The position numbers were made by a program, and so were the translations under genes. Positions 25,923 to 35,132 of a DNA stretch of 64,000 nucleotides are shown here, piece by piece. The notes under the pieces are model-generated. The model was not told where the DNA came from. It made no database searches and was given only the letters and a program-made list of their open reading frames with translations. The stretch is from Geminicoccaceae bacterium. Lineage in GTDB: Bacteria > Pseudomonadota > Alphaproteobacteria > Geminicoccales > Geminicoccaceae. Numbering within the stretch: position 1 is the first letter of the stretch; the number at the start of each line of letters is the position of its first letter. The stretch spans positions 1,937,766-2,001,765 of the forward strand of contig JACKIM010000002.1 in assembly GCA_020638465.1 (NCBI GenBank), written 5' to 3'.

Positions 25923-26825
25923 GTGCGCCTCGGACGTAGCAGACGAAGCAGCAATATCGAGGATCGCCGTGGCATGGGCGGCGGTATCGGCGCGGGAGGC
26001 AGTGGAGGCCTGCGGGTTGGCAGGGTTGCCGGGCGCGGGGGTATCGGCGTCATTGTCCTGGCGCTCATCGCCATGTTCTTCGGCGTCGACCCGAGTATCG
26101 TGCTGGGCATTTTCGGCGGTGGTGGCGGCAGCGGCTACGTGCAGCAGCAGTCGTCGGCGCCGACCGGCACACCTTCGGCCGGCGACAGCCGGGCCGATTT
26201 CGTCGCCGCCGTGCTTGGCGAGACCGAGGATGTATGGAATCCTGTCTTCCGCCAGCTGGGCCGCGACTATCGCGAGCCGACCTTGGTGCTGTTCGACGGA
26301 CAGGTGGCGTCGGCCTGCGGGATGGCCAGTGCGGCTACCGGGCCGTTCTATTGTCCTGGCGACCAGAAGGTGTATCTCGATCTCTCGTTCTTCGACGACC
26401 TGACGAACCGTTTCGGTGCGCCGGGCGACTTTGCCGAGGCCTATGTCGTGGCCCATGAAGTCGGGCATCATGTGCAGACGCTGCTGGGTATCTCGCAACA
26501 GGTCCAGCAGGCCCGTGCGCAGGCTTCGGAAGCCGATGCCAATCATTATTCGGTGATGCTCGAACTGCAGGCCGACTGCTTTGCCGGTGTCTGGGCGCGG
26601 CAGGCGCATGAAAAGCGGCAGATCCTCGAAAAGGGCGACGTGCGCGAGGGGCTGGATGCGGCAGCGGCCATCGGCGATGACCGGCTGCAGAAGCAGGCCC
26701 GCGGATATGTCGTTCCCGACAGCTTCACCCATGGCAGTTCGGAGCAGCGGGTGCGCTGGTTCGAAACGGGTCTCGATGCCGGTGACATCAACGCATGCGA
26801 CACGTTCAGCGCCAACAATTTGTGA
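25923..26825 (+). CDS. Neutral zinc metallopeptidase (YpfJ family)
   Basis: A 300-residue protein. The family start SSNIEDRRG is followed by a glycine-rich stretch and one membrane helix (about residues 41-58), then a zinc-peptidase domain outside the membrane. The HEVGHH motif is at residues 178-183, and a downstream ELQADCFAGVWA supplies the third zinc ligand (Glu/Asp). GTG 25923 is preferred because GGGAGG lies 5 bases upstream and the resulting N-terminus fits the family; an ATG five codons earlier overlaps that box. The substrate is unknown. Confidence 0.87.
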   Translation: MRLGRSRRSSNIEDRRGMGGGIGAGGSGGLRVGRVAGRGGIGVIVLALIAMFFGVDPSIVLGIFGGGGGSGYVQQQSSAPTGTPSAGDSRADFVAAVLGETEDVWNPVFRQLGRDYREPTLVLFDGQVASACGMASAATGPFYCPGDQKVYLDLSFFDDLTNRFGAPGDFAEAYVVAHEVGHHVQTLLGISQQVQQARAQASEADANHYSVMLELQADCFAGVWARQAHEKRQILEKGDVREGLDAAAAIGDDRLQKQARGYVVPDSFTHGSSEQRVRWFETGLDAGDINACDTFSANNL

Positions 26826-26901
26826 GCGCAGGGCATGCCTCATCCATACCAACGGCCCTGATTCCCATGCGGAAGCGAGCGGAGCATGACCGGGTGGGTG
26901 C

Positions 26902-27624
26902 ATGATCTCCCGACTTGGCCTGACGGGTGCGCTGGTGTCATTCGGCGATCGGCTGGACGAGGAGGCCAACCGTGCAGCCGTCGCCTTTCGTGCCCGGATC
27001 GAGGCCGAGGACCTTGAGGTCATCGAGGAGACCTCGACCTCGCTGACTTCAGTGTTTGTCCGGTTCGATGCGCTTCGTACCGACTACGAGACAATCGCGG
27101 ATTGCCTGCTGTCTCTTCTTGAAGAACGGGACTGGATGACTGCGGAATTGCCGGTGGGCCGGCGCCTCTGGCGAATTCCGGTGACCTTCGGCGGTGAACA
27201 TGGTCCACAACTGGAAGAAGTCGCGTCGCTGGCGGGTGTCAGGGCCGAGCAGGCGGTACAGGAACTGACCGGGCAGAACGTGCGCGTACTGGCACTGGGC
27301 TTTGCGCCGGGACAGCCCTATCTGGGCATCCTTCCCGAACGCTGGAATATTCCCCGTCAGGCCGGCCTGACGCCGCAGGTCCCCGAGGGCGCACTCGTCG
27401 TCGCGGTGCGCCAGTTCGTGTTGTTCACCATTGCCTCGCCCACGGGCTGGCGGCAGGTGGGTCGTACCGCGTTTCGCTGCTTCCGTCCCGCCGAAGATCC
27501 CCCCTTCCCGCTGCGGCCTGGCGACGAGGTGCGGTTTGTGGCCGTCAGTGCGGAGGAAATGGCGCGGATCGAGGCATCGACCGGCGATGGTTCAGGAGGT
27601 GCCATGACGGAACCCCTGCCGTGA
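26902..27624 (+). CDS. pxpB: 5-oxoprolinase subunit PxpB (KipI/allophanate hydrolase subunit 1 family)
   Basis: A 240-residue protein with the cyclophilin-like fold of PxpB/KipI. Family signatures are VTFGGEHGPQLEEVA, LALGFAPGQPYLGILP and TPQVPEGALVVAVRQF. In the three-part PxpABC enzyme, B and C activate and open 5-oxoproline together with PxpA. The next gene, pxpC, starts inside its stop codon region (4-base overlap). pxpA is not adjacent. A role in another amide or urea-type reaction cannot be excluded. Confidence 0.88.
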   Translation: MISRLGLTGALVSFGDRLDEEANRAAVAFRARIEAEDLEVIEETSTSLTSVFVRFDALRTDYETIADCLLSLLEERDWMTAELPVGRRLWRIPVTFGGEHGPQLEEVASLAGVRAEQAVQELTGQNVRVLALGFAPGQPYLGILPERWNIPRQAGLTPQVPEGALVVAVRQFVLFTIASPTGWRQVGRTAFRCFRPAEDPPFPLRPGDEVRFVAVSAEEMARIEASTGDGSGGAMTEPLP

Positions 27625-28640
27625 ACGCATCGCTGATCGTCCATTCGGCGGGTCCCGGCGTCAGCATCCAGGATGGCGGCCGGCCGGGCTTTCTGGCAGT
27701 GGGATTGTCGCGGGGCGGAGCAGCCGACAGACTTGCCCTGCTCGAAGCCGCGGCACTGCTCGGCCATGAGACAGCGGATGCCGCCGCCATCGAGATGGCC
27801 GGGTTCGGCGGCATCTTCGAGGCGACGGGCGCCATGCGCATAGCGCTCACAGGTGCGCCCATGCGCGCGCGACTCAATGGCGAGGCCATCGCCTGGCACG
27901 CCAGCCATGGCTTGCAGGCTGGCGACATGCTGGACATCGGCGGCCCCCTGTCGGGCCTGTTCGGCTATCTCTCACTCGGTGGCGGCATCGATACGCCACC
28001 GGTGCTGGGCAGCCGCTCGACCCACGGCGTGGCACGCATCGGGAGAAATATTCGCGCAGGCGACCGTATCCCTTCGGGGGAAGACACCCATCTCGAAAGT
28101 GTGGGCCAGCGCCTCGAACCACGGCCCCGCTTCACGGGTGGAACGGTGCGGTTTGTCGAAGGTCCGCAAACCGCGCTGTTCGACGAAGAATCACGCGACC
28201 GTTTCGTGAATACGGCATTCACCCGCGATCCCCGTGGCAATCGCCAGGGAGTACGACTGGTATTCGACGGGCCGCGCTTCGCGGTGAAAGGGCAACTCGA
28301 CATCGTCTCGGAAATCATCTCGCCAGGCGATATCCAGGTCCCCGGCGATGGCTCGCCCTTTGTCCTGATGCCTGAATGCCAGACGATCGGCGGATATCCC
28401 CGCATCGGCACCATCGTCCCGGACGATCTGGCCATCGTCGCCCAGGCCGCACCGGGAACACGTCTGCGCTTTCACCTCGTCGACCCGGTCGCTGCCCTCG
28501 CCGACTACCGCCGGCAGCGCCGGGAAGAGGCCGACCTCCGCTACAAGGTCGAACCGCTCATCCGCGACCCGGCAGCCATGCGCGACCTGCTGGGCTATCA
28601 ACTGATCAGCGGCGCCACCGCCGGCGATGATCCAGGCTAG
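27621..28640 (+). CDS. pxpC: 5-oxoprolinase subunit PxpC (KipA, biotin-dependent carboxyltransferase family)
   Basis: A 339-residue partner of PxpB. It begins with VHSAGPGVSIQDGGRPGFLAVG, where SIQDGGRPG is the family hallmark, and later carries ISPGDIQVPGDGSPFVLMPE and QTIGGYPRIG. The start is GTG 27621, overlapping the pxpB stop. The gene is convergent with a tricarboxylate transporter operon, which could import an organic acid, though nothing ties the two directly. Confidence 0.88.
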   Translation: MNASLIVHSAGPGVSIQDGGRPGFLAVGLSRGGAADRLALLEAAALLGHETADAAAIEMAGFGGIFEATGAMRIALTGAPMRARLNGEAIAWHASHGLQAGDMLDIGGPLSGLFGYLSLGGGIDTPPVLGSRSTHGVARIGRNIRAGDRIPSGEDTHLESVGQRLEPRPRFTGGTVRFVEGPQTALFDEESRDRFVNTAFTRDPRGNRQGVRLVFDGPRFAVKGQLDIVSEIISPGDIQVPGDGSPFVLMPECQTIGGYPRIGTIVPDDLAIVAQAAPGTRLRFHLVDPVAALADYRRQRREEADLRYKVEPLIRDPAAMRDLLGYQLISGATAGDDPG

Positions 28641-28654
28641 AAGCCTTTCCCGTT

Positions 28655-28673
28655 CGGATGGCAATCCCATCCG
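28655..28673. terminator. Possible bidirectional stem-loop between pxpC and tctA
   Basis: A 7-base stem CGGATGG/CCATCCG with a five-base loop lies in the 55-base gap between the two converging genes. There is no T-run on the plus strand. It may stop transcripts from either side, but the evidence is weak. Confidence 0.3.
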
Positions 28674-28695
28674 GATGGGAAAACGCCGGCTTCAG

Positions 28696-30243
28696 TCAGC
28701 CGCGGGCAACCGACGACTCGCTGGCACTACCTCCATCGTCTCCTGTCGGCACCCGATGCCGATTGCGGATGGCACCGACGATGACAAAGACCCAGATGGT
28801 GATGGTGATGACTCCAAGGACGGCAGCAATGGGACGCTCGAAAAAGGCCAGAAGGTTGCCATCGGCCTTGATCATGCTCTGCATGAAATTGCGCTCGATC
28901 ATCGAACCCAGGACAAGACCGAGGATCGCCGGGGCAACGGGAAAGCCGTTCTCCTCCATGACAAAGGCGATCACGCCCAGGACCAGCATGATCGTGACGC
29001 CGGCAACGGTGTTGTTGATGGCAAAGGCGCCGATCATGCACAGCATGAGAATGATCGGCATCAGCACCTCGCGCGGCACCTTGAGCATCTGCCCATAGAA
29101 CTTGATCGCCAGCCAGCCGATCGGCAACAGCAGGAGATTGGCGACGAAGAAGGTCATGAACACGGCGTAGAGCAGTTCGGGATGGGTTATCATCACCATC
29201 GGCCCGGGATTCATTCCCTTCATGTACAGAATGCCGATGACAATCGCAGTGACCGTATCACCCGGTATGCCGAAGACGAGCGCCGGCACCCAGGCGCCAC
29301 CAAGACTCGCATTGTTGGCGGCCCCCGCATCGACAAGCCCCTCGACATGCCCGCTGCCGAAACGCTCCGGCTCGCGGCTGGCCTTCTTCGAGATCGCGTA
29401 GGTCACCCAGGCTGCGATGTCGGCGCCAGCCCCCGGCAGAATGCCGATCAGCGTGCCGATCAGGCTTCCACGAACGAGGCCCGCCTTGTAGCGGCGGATG
29501 GACTTCAGCCCCGATGCGAAGATCGCCCCGGATGCCTGGCTGACCGTTGACACCTTTTCCCGTCCGCCGGTCGTTCCCAGTGCCCAGCGCAGGACCTCGG
29601 AGACGGCAAACATGCCGATCATGGCGGGAATGAAGCTCACCCCGCCCATGAGTTCGGTCGACCCCATGGTAAAACGCGGCTGGCCGGCCATGATATCGAT
29701 GCCGATGGTCGAGATGAACAATCCCAGGAACAACGAAATCAGCCCCTTGACCGGCCGGCCGGTCGAGACGAAGGCAGCACAGGTGAGTCCGAACGTGGCC
29801 AGCCAGAAATATTCGAACGTCGAGAAGCTGAGCGCGATCTCGGCCAGCATCGGTGCCGTGAAGGCGAGTATGGTAGCTCCTACCATTCCGCCGATGACGG
29901 CGCAGACGAGCCCGGTCCCCAGACCGACATTGGCCTTGCCCTGCAAGGTCAGCTTGTGGGCATCGTCGACATAGGCGGCCGAGGCGGGCGTGCCGGGAAT
30001 GCGCATCAGGGCACCCGGCAGATCGCCGGCAAAGATCGCCATGGCTGTCGTCGAGACGATGGCCGCAAGCGCGGGAATCGGATCCATGAAAAAGGTAACC
30101 GGCACCAGAAGCGCGGTCGCCAGGGTCGCCGTCAGGCCCGGCATGGCCCCGACAAAGACGCCGAACAGGCCGGCCGCGACCATGACGAACAGGACATAGG
30201 GATCGGCGACGAGAGCAATGGCCGCCAGCAGTGTGTCGATCAT
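28696..30243 (-). CDS. tctA: Tripartite tricarboxylate transporter permease, TctA family (system 1)
   Basis: A 515-residue large membrane subunit. The twin family motifs are present: GAMPGLTATLATALLVP near the N-terminus and GILPGAGADIAAWVTYAISK in the second half, along with DLPGALMRIPGTPASAAY. ATG 30243 lies 4 bases after the tctB stop. With TctB and the periplasmic TctC it forms a secondary importer for a carboxylic acid. The ligand cannot be deduced. Confidence 0.94.
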   Translation of the reverse strand: MIDTLLAAIALVADPYVLFVMVAAGLFGVFVGAMPGLTATLATALLVPVTFFMDPIPALAAIVSTTAMAIFAGDLPGALMRIPGTPASAAYVDDAHKLTLQGKANVGLGTGLVCAVIGGMVGATILAFTAPMLAEIALSFSTFEYFWLATFGLTCAAFVSTGRPVKGLISLFLGLFISTIGIDIMAGQPRFTMGSTELMGGVSFIPAMIGMFAVSEVLRWALGTTGGREKVSTVSQASGAIFASGLKSIRRYKAGLVRGSLIGTLIGILPGAGADIAAWVTYAISKKASREPERFGSGHVEGLVDAGAANNASLGGAWVPALVFGIPGDTVTAIVIGILYMKGMNPGPMVMITHPELLYAVFMTFFVANLLLLPIGWLAIKFYGQMLKVPREVLMPIILMLCMIGAFAINNTVAGVTIMLVLGVIAFVMEENGFPVAPAILGLVLGSMIERNFMQSMIKADGNLLAFFERPIAAVLGVITITIWVFVIVGAIRNRHRVPTGDDGGSASESSVARG

Positions 30244-30247
30244 GGCA

Positions 30248-30721
30248 TCACCAGGGCATCGATGGCAGGACATGTCCCTGCGGCAGGGGAACGAGCAGCA
30301 TCGACCGGAATACCCAGTCGGAGACCAGTGAAAAGACCAGCGAGATCAGGACGGATGACAGCCACGCACCGCGACGGAACCGGACCATCAGGAGTCCTGT
30401 GGTCAAAAGGGAGACAAGTACAAAACCGAGTTTTCCGACCAGCAGTATAAATACCAGAATGGAGACCAGTACCGCTGCCGCGTCCAGCATGTAGGAGCGA
30501 TTGATCCCCGAGACCTCGATCCAGCCGGTGGCGGCTCGCGCCCTCCAGCCGCTGACGATGAGCATGAGCCCTGAAAAGGCGAGGCCCGTACCGATGATCG
30601 TGGGAAACAGGTCAGGCCCGTAGGCCTGACCATGCGTTGCGGGAAATGTGCTGGCTTCCAGCACGATGGCGAGCCCAGCCAGAAGGGTCACGAGCCCGAG
30701 AATCGCATCATTGAATTTCAT
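30248..30721 (-). CDS. tctB: Tripartite tricarboxylate transporter small subunit, TctB family (system 1)
   Basis: A 157-residue protein with four hydrophobic segments. It starts LGLVTLLAGLAIVLEASTFP followed by YGPDLFPTIIGTGLAF, which is the typical TctB layout. It sits between tctC and tctA on the same strand. Confidence 0.88.
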   Translation of the reverse strand: MKFNDAILGLVTLLAGLAIVLEASTFPATHGQAYGPDLFPTIIGTGLAFSGLMLIVSGWRARAATGWIEVSGINRSYMLDAAAVLVSILVFILLVGKLGFVLVSLLTTGLLMVRFRRGAWLSSVLISLVFSLVSDWVFRSMLLVPLPQGHVLPSMPW

Positions 30722-30766
30722 GGCACTCGCCTCCCCTCGACCGCCAGCACAACAGGTTGCCCGAGC

Positions 30767-31738
30767 CTACTTGGCGAGCCCGAGCTTGGTCATCACGTTG
30801 CCAAGAGCCTCGTTGCTGCTGGCCATGAACTCGCGGAAACCATCGGGTCCCTTGAAGACCATGCCGAAGCCCCGGCCGTTCATGAATTCGCGGAACTGGT
30901 CGCTTCCATGGATCTTCTCCAGCAGCGGCACGAGCTTGTCGACGACCTCCTGCGGCAGGCCCTTCGGACCGGCCACGCCACGCCATGCGCCCAACTGCCA
31001 GTCGACGCCCTCTTCCTTCACGGTCGGGACATCCGGGAAACTCGGGTTCCGGCTCTCACCCATGACCGCGAGGCTCTTGACCCTGCCGGCGTCGATCAGG
31101 GACTGGGCTTCGGGAATCGAACAGGTGACCACATCGACACCGCCTGCGACAAGATCCTGCAGGCCGGGTGCCGCACCCTCGGAGGGGACCCACGTCGCCC
31201 GGTCCGGCTCCATGCCGGCCGTCTGCAGCAGACCGGCGAGAGCGAGATGCCAGATGCCCCCCTGTCCCGTCCCCGATCCCTTGTAGGTCCCCGGATCGCT
31301 CGTACGGATATCCTCCAGCATCTCCGGAAGCGTGCTCCACGGCGCGTCGGTACGGACCTGCACGCCGGCCGAGTCCTCGTTATACAGCGCCAGGGGCGTG
31401 TAATCCTCGTAGGTGAGATCGGTCAGGCCCGCCCAATGCATCATTCCAATCTCGACGGTCACGATACCGAGCGTGTAACCGTCTGGCTCCGCGGTGGCGA
31501 TGGCACTGTGACCGACCACGCCCGAACCGCCGGTGCGGTTGACGACGTTGACCGGAACTCCCAGCTCCGGCTCCAGCAGCGAGGCAAGGATGCGCGCCGT
31601 CGCGTCGGTTCCGCCTCCGGCTCCCCATGGCACGACAATGGTGATCGGATGATCCGGATAGGCAGCGTTCGCATCGGCGAATCCACCGGCGAGAATCGTG
31701 GCTGCGGCAGCAGTGAGCAACAACGTCCGACGAAGCAT
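30767..31738 (-). CDS. tctC: Tripartite tricarboxylate transporter substrate-binding protein, TctC/Bug family (system 1)
   Basis: A 323-residue exported receptor: signal peptide to about residue 25 (LLLTAAAATILAGGFADANA), then YPDHPITIVVPWGAGGGTDA, the Bug-family substrate loop. ATG 31738 is chosen because GGGGAG precedes it at good distance; another ATG three codons upstream is too close to that box. It is the first gene of tctC-tctB-tctA. Confidence 0.93.
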   Translation of the reverse strand: MLRRTLLLTAAAATILAGGFADANAAYPDHPITIVVPWGAGGGTDATARILASLLEPELGVPVNVVNRTGGSGVVGHSAIATAEPDGYTLGIVTVEIGMMHWAGLTDLTYEDYTPLALYNEDSAGVQVRTDAPWSTLPEMLEDIRTSDPGTYKGSGTGQGGIWHLALAGLLQTAGMEPDRATWVPSEGAAPGLQDLVAGGVDVVTCSIPEAQSLIDAGRVKSLAVMGESRNPSFPDVPTVKEEGVDWQLGAWRGVAGPKGLPQEVVDKLVPLLEKIHGSDQFREFMNGRGFGMVFKGPDGFREFMASSNEALGNVMTKLGLAK

Positions 31739-31980
31739 GAGTAGCATCTCCCCGATAATCTTTAAGGACGATATCCATTTGCTAGCCCAGCGCTCGCATT
31801 CGCACCAGTCGCTTCATGCAAAATCGCACCTCCGGGATGCATTCACCGACCGTACAAAGGTGCTGCCATGTCCCGATAAAACCCGTCCCCGCCGACAATT
31901 TCGCCATGGACTGCGGGCTGCATGCGACGATTCAGCCCTGCCTTCCGGCTCCGAAAGCCTTCCCCCTGCCCTTTCGCCAG

Positions 31981-32625
31981 TCAGATACCGCCCGACACTT
32001 CCGGGACGGATGGATCCTTCTGCCCGACGACACAAATCGCCGGAACCTCGGCGCTCAGCAACTCATGGTGGAGCATATGGTGAAAACCGGCGGCTTCCAT
32101 CGCCGCCTCGATACGGGCCGCCATGTCCAGTGCATCGGTACGGGTGGGGTGACGCGACCTCGACTGATAGGTGCTGGCCACCTGTCCGCCATCGGCCAGC
32201 AAGGCGTGGATGCGTTCGAAAACACGGTTGAGCGAACCCAGATACTGAATCGCATTGATGGAATAGATGTGATCAAAGGGGCCGTCGCTGCCGGCGACAT
32301 CGTCCAGGGTGCAAAGCCGAATCTCCGCCCGCTTGTCGCGGATCGCGGCCCGGTTGCGGGAACGTGCCTTGCGTACCATCAGGCGGGAATGATCGATCCC
32401 GAGGATGGACCCGCCTTCGAGCTTCCGGCTGCAGGCTTCGACGCCGAGACCAGGACCGCAGCCAATCTCCAGAATCCGCATGCCGGGTCGCAGGTCCAGA
32501 CAATCGACCGTCCAGTCATTCCGTTCGACATGGGTCGCTCGCCTCGCCAGCGAGCCCGCGACAATCAATCCCACGAGACCGCGAGGGCGCTTGTATTGGC
32601 TCATAACAAGCGAATGAACCAGCAT
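31981..32625 (-). CDS. Class I SAM-dependent methyltransferase
   Basis: A 214-residue methyltransferase. The SAM-binding motif I ILEIGCGPGLG is at about residues 51-61, and the acidic strand GIDHS follows. YSINAIQYLG corresponds to motif IV. A basic, hydrophobic N-terminus (LVGLIVAGSLARRATH) could touch the membrane. GGGGA lies 8 bases before the ATG. The target is unknown. It stands between a transporter operon and a divergent secretion operon. The 242 bases between it and tctC show no gene. Confidence 0.85.
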   Translation of the reverse strand: MLVHSLVMSQYKRPRGLVGLIVAGSLARRATHVERNDWTVDCLDLRPGMRILEIGCGPGLGVEACSRKLEGGSILGIDHSRLMVRKARSRNRAAIRDKRAEIRLCTLDDVAGSDGPFDHIYSINAIQYLGSLNRVFERIHALLADGGQVASTYQSRSRHPTRTDALDMAARIEAAMEAAGFHHMLHHELLSAEVPAICVVGQKDPSVPEVSGGI

Positions 32626-32942
32626 CTTTTCAATCCCCTATACATTCAAATTCTTGATGTTATTTTTTTCATGTCAATAGAATACACGGAGCTTTCTGCG
32701 GGTCAATTCGGGCCTTGAACAATAGCTCTCCGACAATTTGGAAACATCTACAATTATACATCGTTAAATCGATGCGAACGGATCTTGAACCACAGGCAGG
32801 ACCCGAGAGGTGCCCCTGCGGTCCTGCGTTTGCCGGGTCGTATCCGGATACAGTGTTGGCGATTTTCCTGACGCGCGCTGGCAGTGATCGTACGCAATTT
32901 AATTCAACTAAAAGTAGTTGAAAAACAAAATTCATTATCTTA
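32626..32942. other. AT-rich intergenic region upstream of the type I secretion operon
   Basis: These 317 bases between divergent genes contain no credible gene. Both ends are AT-rich and the middle is GC-rich. A stem of 8 bases (GCAGGACC/GGTCCTGC) spans about 32797-32828, and an exact palindrome lies at 32903-32922. Both divergent promoters should lie here, but no clear -35/-10 pair was found. Confidence 0.5.
32903..32922. promoter_or_regulatory. 20-base palindrome, candidate operator of the secretion operon
   Basis: TTCAACTA and TAGTTGAA form a perfect 8-base inverted repeat around AAAG. It ends 20 bases before the start of the ABC transporter gene, so it could be an operator or a hairpin in the leader that affects translation. 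Confidence 0.5.
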
Positions 32943-35132
32943 ATGGGGGAAGTCCCATTTGAAACGGCATCACGATCTGACCCGGATGAGCCAACCATGC
33001 CGACTCCGCGAGGCGACCTTGCCCAACCCGGCGGGGCCAGTGACAACGATCCGTTGCTGTCCAGCTTCATCGCCCTGTGTGCCGAATTCGATCTGGCAAC
33101 ATCCGATCGCGAACTGAGAGCTGCGGCAACCATACCCGCGAATGGTGCGGATGCAGCAACATTGTACCGGCTTGCCGATCATGTCGGACTGTCGATGCAA
33201 CGCCACATGGTGAATGTCCCGCGCCTCGAATCCCAACCGCCCCCCTACATTCTCGCCAGCGAAGATGATGCCTGGCTGGTACGCGGACGCAAGGGCGACA
33301 GGCTGCTGGTCATGGACATGAGCAACGGCAGCATCCACGAGGTCGAACCCGCCACTGCGGCCGACGCATCCAGCACATTGTACAGTTTTACGCCGTGCAA
33401 AAAGGAAGACCGGCACCAGGGCTTGTGGCGGCGCACGGTCGCTCTCCGCCTGCGTCCCGCACTCATCGAGATCATTGCCGCCTCGGTATTCATCAACCTC
33501 ATGGCACTCGCCACACCGTTATTCATGATGACCATCTACAACAAGGTCATCAACCACGGATCCATGCAGACGCTCGACGTCCTCACCATCGGCATGGTCT
33601 CGCTGTTTGCGTTCGAACTGCTGATGCGCGGCCTGCGCGGCCACGTCATGAGCCACACCGGCTCAAAGCTCGATCTCGCGATCTCCACCGAAGTGGTCAG
33701 GCACATCCTGTCGCTGCCCCTGCACGTCATCGAACGGATGCCATCCGGCATGACAATGGAACGGCTTCGGCAACTTGACCAATTGCGCCAGTTCCTCACC
33801 GGTCATCTGCCGCTGCTTACCGTCGATCTCGCCTTCGTCGGATTTTTCCTGGCCGCACTGTTCCTCCTCAGCCCCACGATCGGCATGGTGACCCTCGCCA
33901 CGATGCCGGGCTTCGTCCTGATTTCGGCACTCGCCCACAAGCGCCAGCACCGGCTGCTGCGCCAGAATTTCCGGGCCGTCGCGGGAAAGTCGGCGGGTCT
34001 TGCCGAAATGGTCGGCCAGGCGTTGACCGTGAAGGCCCTGGGCATCGAAAACGAGATGCAACGCCGCTTCGACGAACGGCAGGTCGAATGCGCCTGGACC
34101 GCGTTCAAGGCTTCGAGCCTGGCCAACCTGGTCGCAAGCTCCGCCCAGACTTTGCAGCACGTCGCCGGCCTCGTCATCGTCTACCTTGGCGCGCGGATGA
34201 TCATGGCCGGAGAACTCTCCATCGGCGCCCTGGTCGCGTGCACCATCCTATCGGCCCGTGCCCTCTCGCCCATGCGCCAGATCTTCTTCGCATGGAACCA
34301 GGTGCAACAGGTTCGCGAAAGCTTCCGGCGGCTTGACGAATTGTTCACCAGTCGGGAACCGTCGATCGACCGCCGTGCCGCGGCACCCATCCAGATCACG
34401 GGACAGATCCGCCTCGAACATGTCAGTTTTCGCTACACTGCGGAGCGGCCCCTTGCGATCCGTCAGTTCGATCTCACGGTCGAATCCGGAACCATGCTTG
34501 CGATCATCGGTGCTCCCGGATCCGGCAAGAGCACGCTGGCCCGACTGATCGCCGGTCTCGAACCTCCCACGGAAGGACGGGTTTTCCTCGACGGGCACGA
34601 CCTGTCAAAGGTCCCATTGACGGCGTATCGCGACCAGATCGGCATGGTGCCACAGGAAGTCCAGCTCTTCTCGGGGACGATCGCGGAAAATATTGCGATC
34701 GCTGCCGATGACGGCAGTTTCGCCCGGATTGTCGCCGCCGCCAAGTTCGTCGGCCTGCACGACATCGTGCAGGGCATGCCGCAGGGCTACGACACCATGC
34801 TGGGCGAACGCGGCATCGGCCTTTCGATCGGCCAGCGCCAGCTGGTCGCGATTGCCCGGGCCATCGTCCGCAATCCGCGGCTCATCATCCTCGATGAAGC
34901 TACCAGCGCCCTCGACGCCGCTTCGGAAAAGCGGCTGCTCGAGAATATCCGGCGCTCCGGTCGTGGCCGCACCGTGCTTCTCATAACCCATCGCAGATCG
35001 GTGGCGGAACTCTGCGACCGCGTACTCTTCATCCACGAGGGCCGCCTCGCCATATCCGGTGCCCCCCGGGAAGTCCTCGACCTCGCCGCCCGCTTTCGCA
35101 CGACCCGGGAACCCGAAGAAGCCGCAACATGA
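32943..35132 (+). CDS. Type I secretion system ABC transporter with C39-like domain
   Basis: A 729-residue exporter of the HlyB/LapB kind. The N-terminal ~130 residues resemble a C39-like domain without the catalytic cysteine/histidine pair, so it would bind rather than cut the cargo. About residues 160-440 form the six-helix membrane domain. The ATPase follows, with Walker A GAPGSGKST at 523-531, signature LSIGQRQ starting at residue 627 and Walker B LIILDEATSALD. The signature has Ile where LSGGQ has its first Gly. The start codon is not backed by a clear ribosome site; ATG 32997 is an alternative. It overlaps the adaptor gene by 4 bases. Confidence 0.92.
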   Translation: MGEVPFETASRSDPDEPTMPTPRGDLAQPGGASDNDPLLSSFIALCAEFDLATSDRELRAAATIPANGADAATLYRLADHVGLSMQRHMVNVPRLESQPPPYILASEDDAWLVRGRKGDRLLVMDMSNGSIHEVEPATAADASSTLYSFTPCKKEDRHQGLWRRTVALRLRPALIEIIAASVFINLMALATPLFMMTIYNKVINHGSMQTLDVLTIGMVSLFAFELLMRGLRGHVMSHTGSKLDLAISTEVVRHILSLPLHVIERMPSGMTMERLRQLDQLRQFLTGHLPLLTVDLAFVGFFLAALFLLSPTIGMVTLATMPGFVLISALAHKRQHRLLRQNFRAVAGKSAGLAEMVGQALTVKALGIENEMQRRFDERQVECAWTAFKASSLANLVASSAQTLQHVAGLVIVYLGARMIMAGELSIGALVACTILSARALSPMRQIFFAWNQVQQVRESFRRLDELFTSREPSIDRRAAAPIQITGQIRLEHVSFRYTAERPLAIRQFDLTVESGTMLAIIGAPGSGKSTLARLIAGLEPPTEGRVFLDGHDLSKVPLTAYRDQIGMVPQEVQLFSGTIAENIAIAADDGSFARIVAAAKFVGLHDIVQGMPQGYDTMLGERGIGLSIGQRQLVAIARAIVRNPRLIILDEATSALDAASEKRLLENIRRSGRGRTVLLITHRRSVAELCDRVLFIHEGRLAISGAPREVLDLAARFRTTREPEEAAT

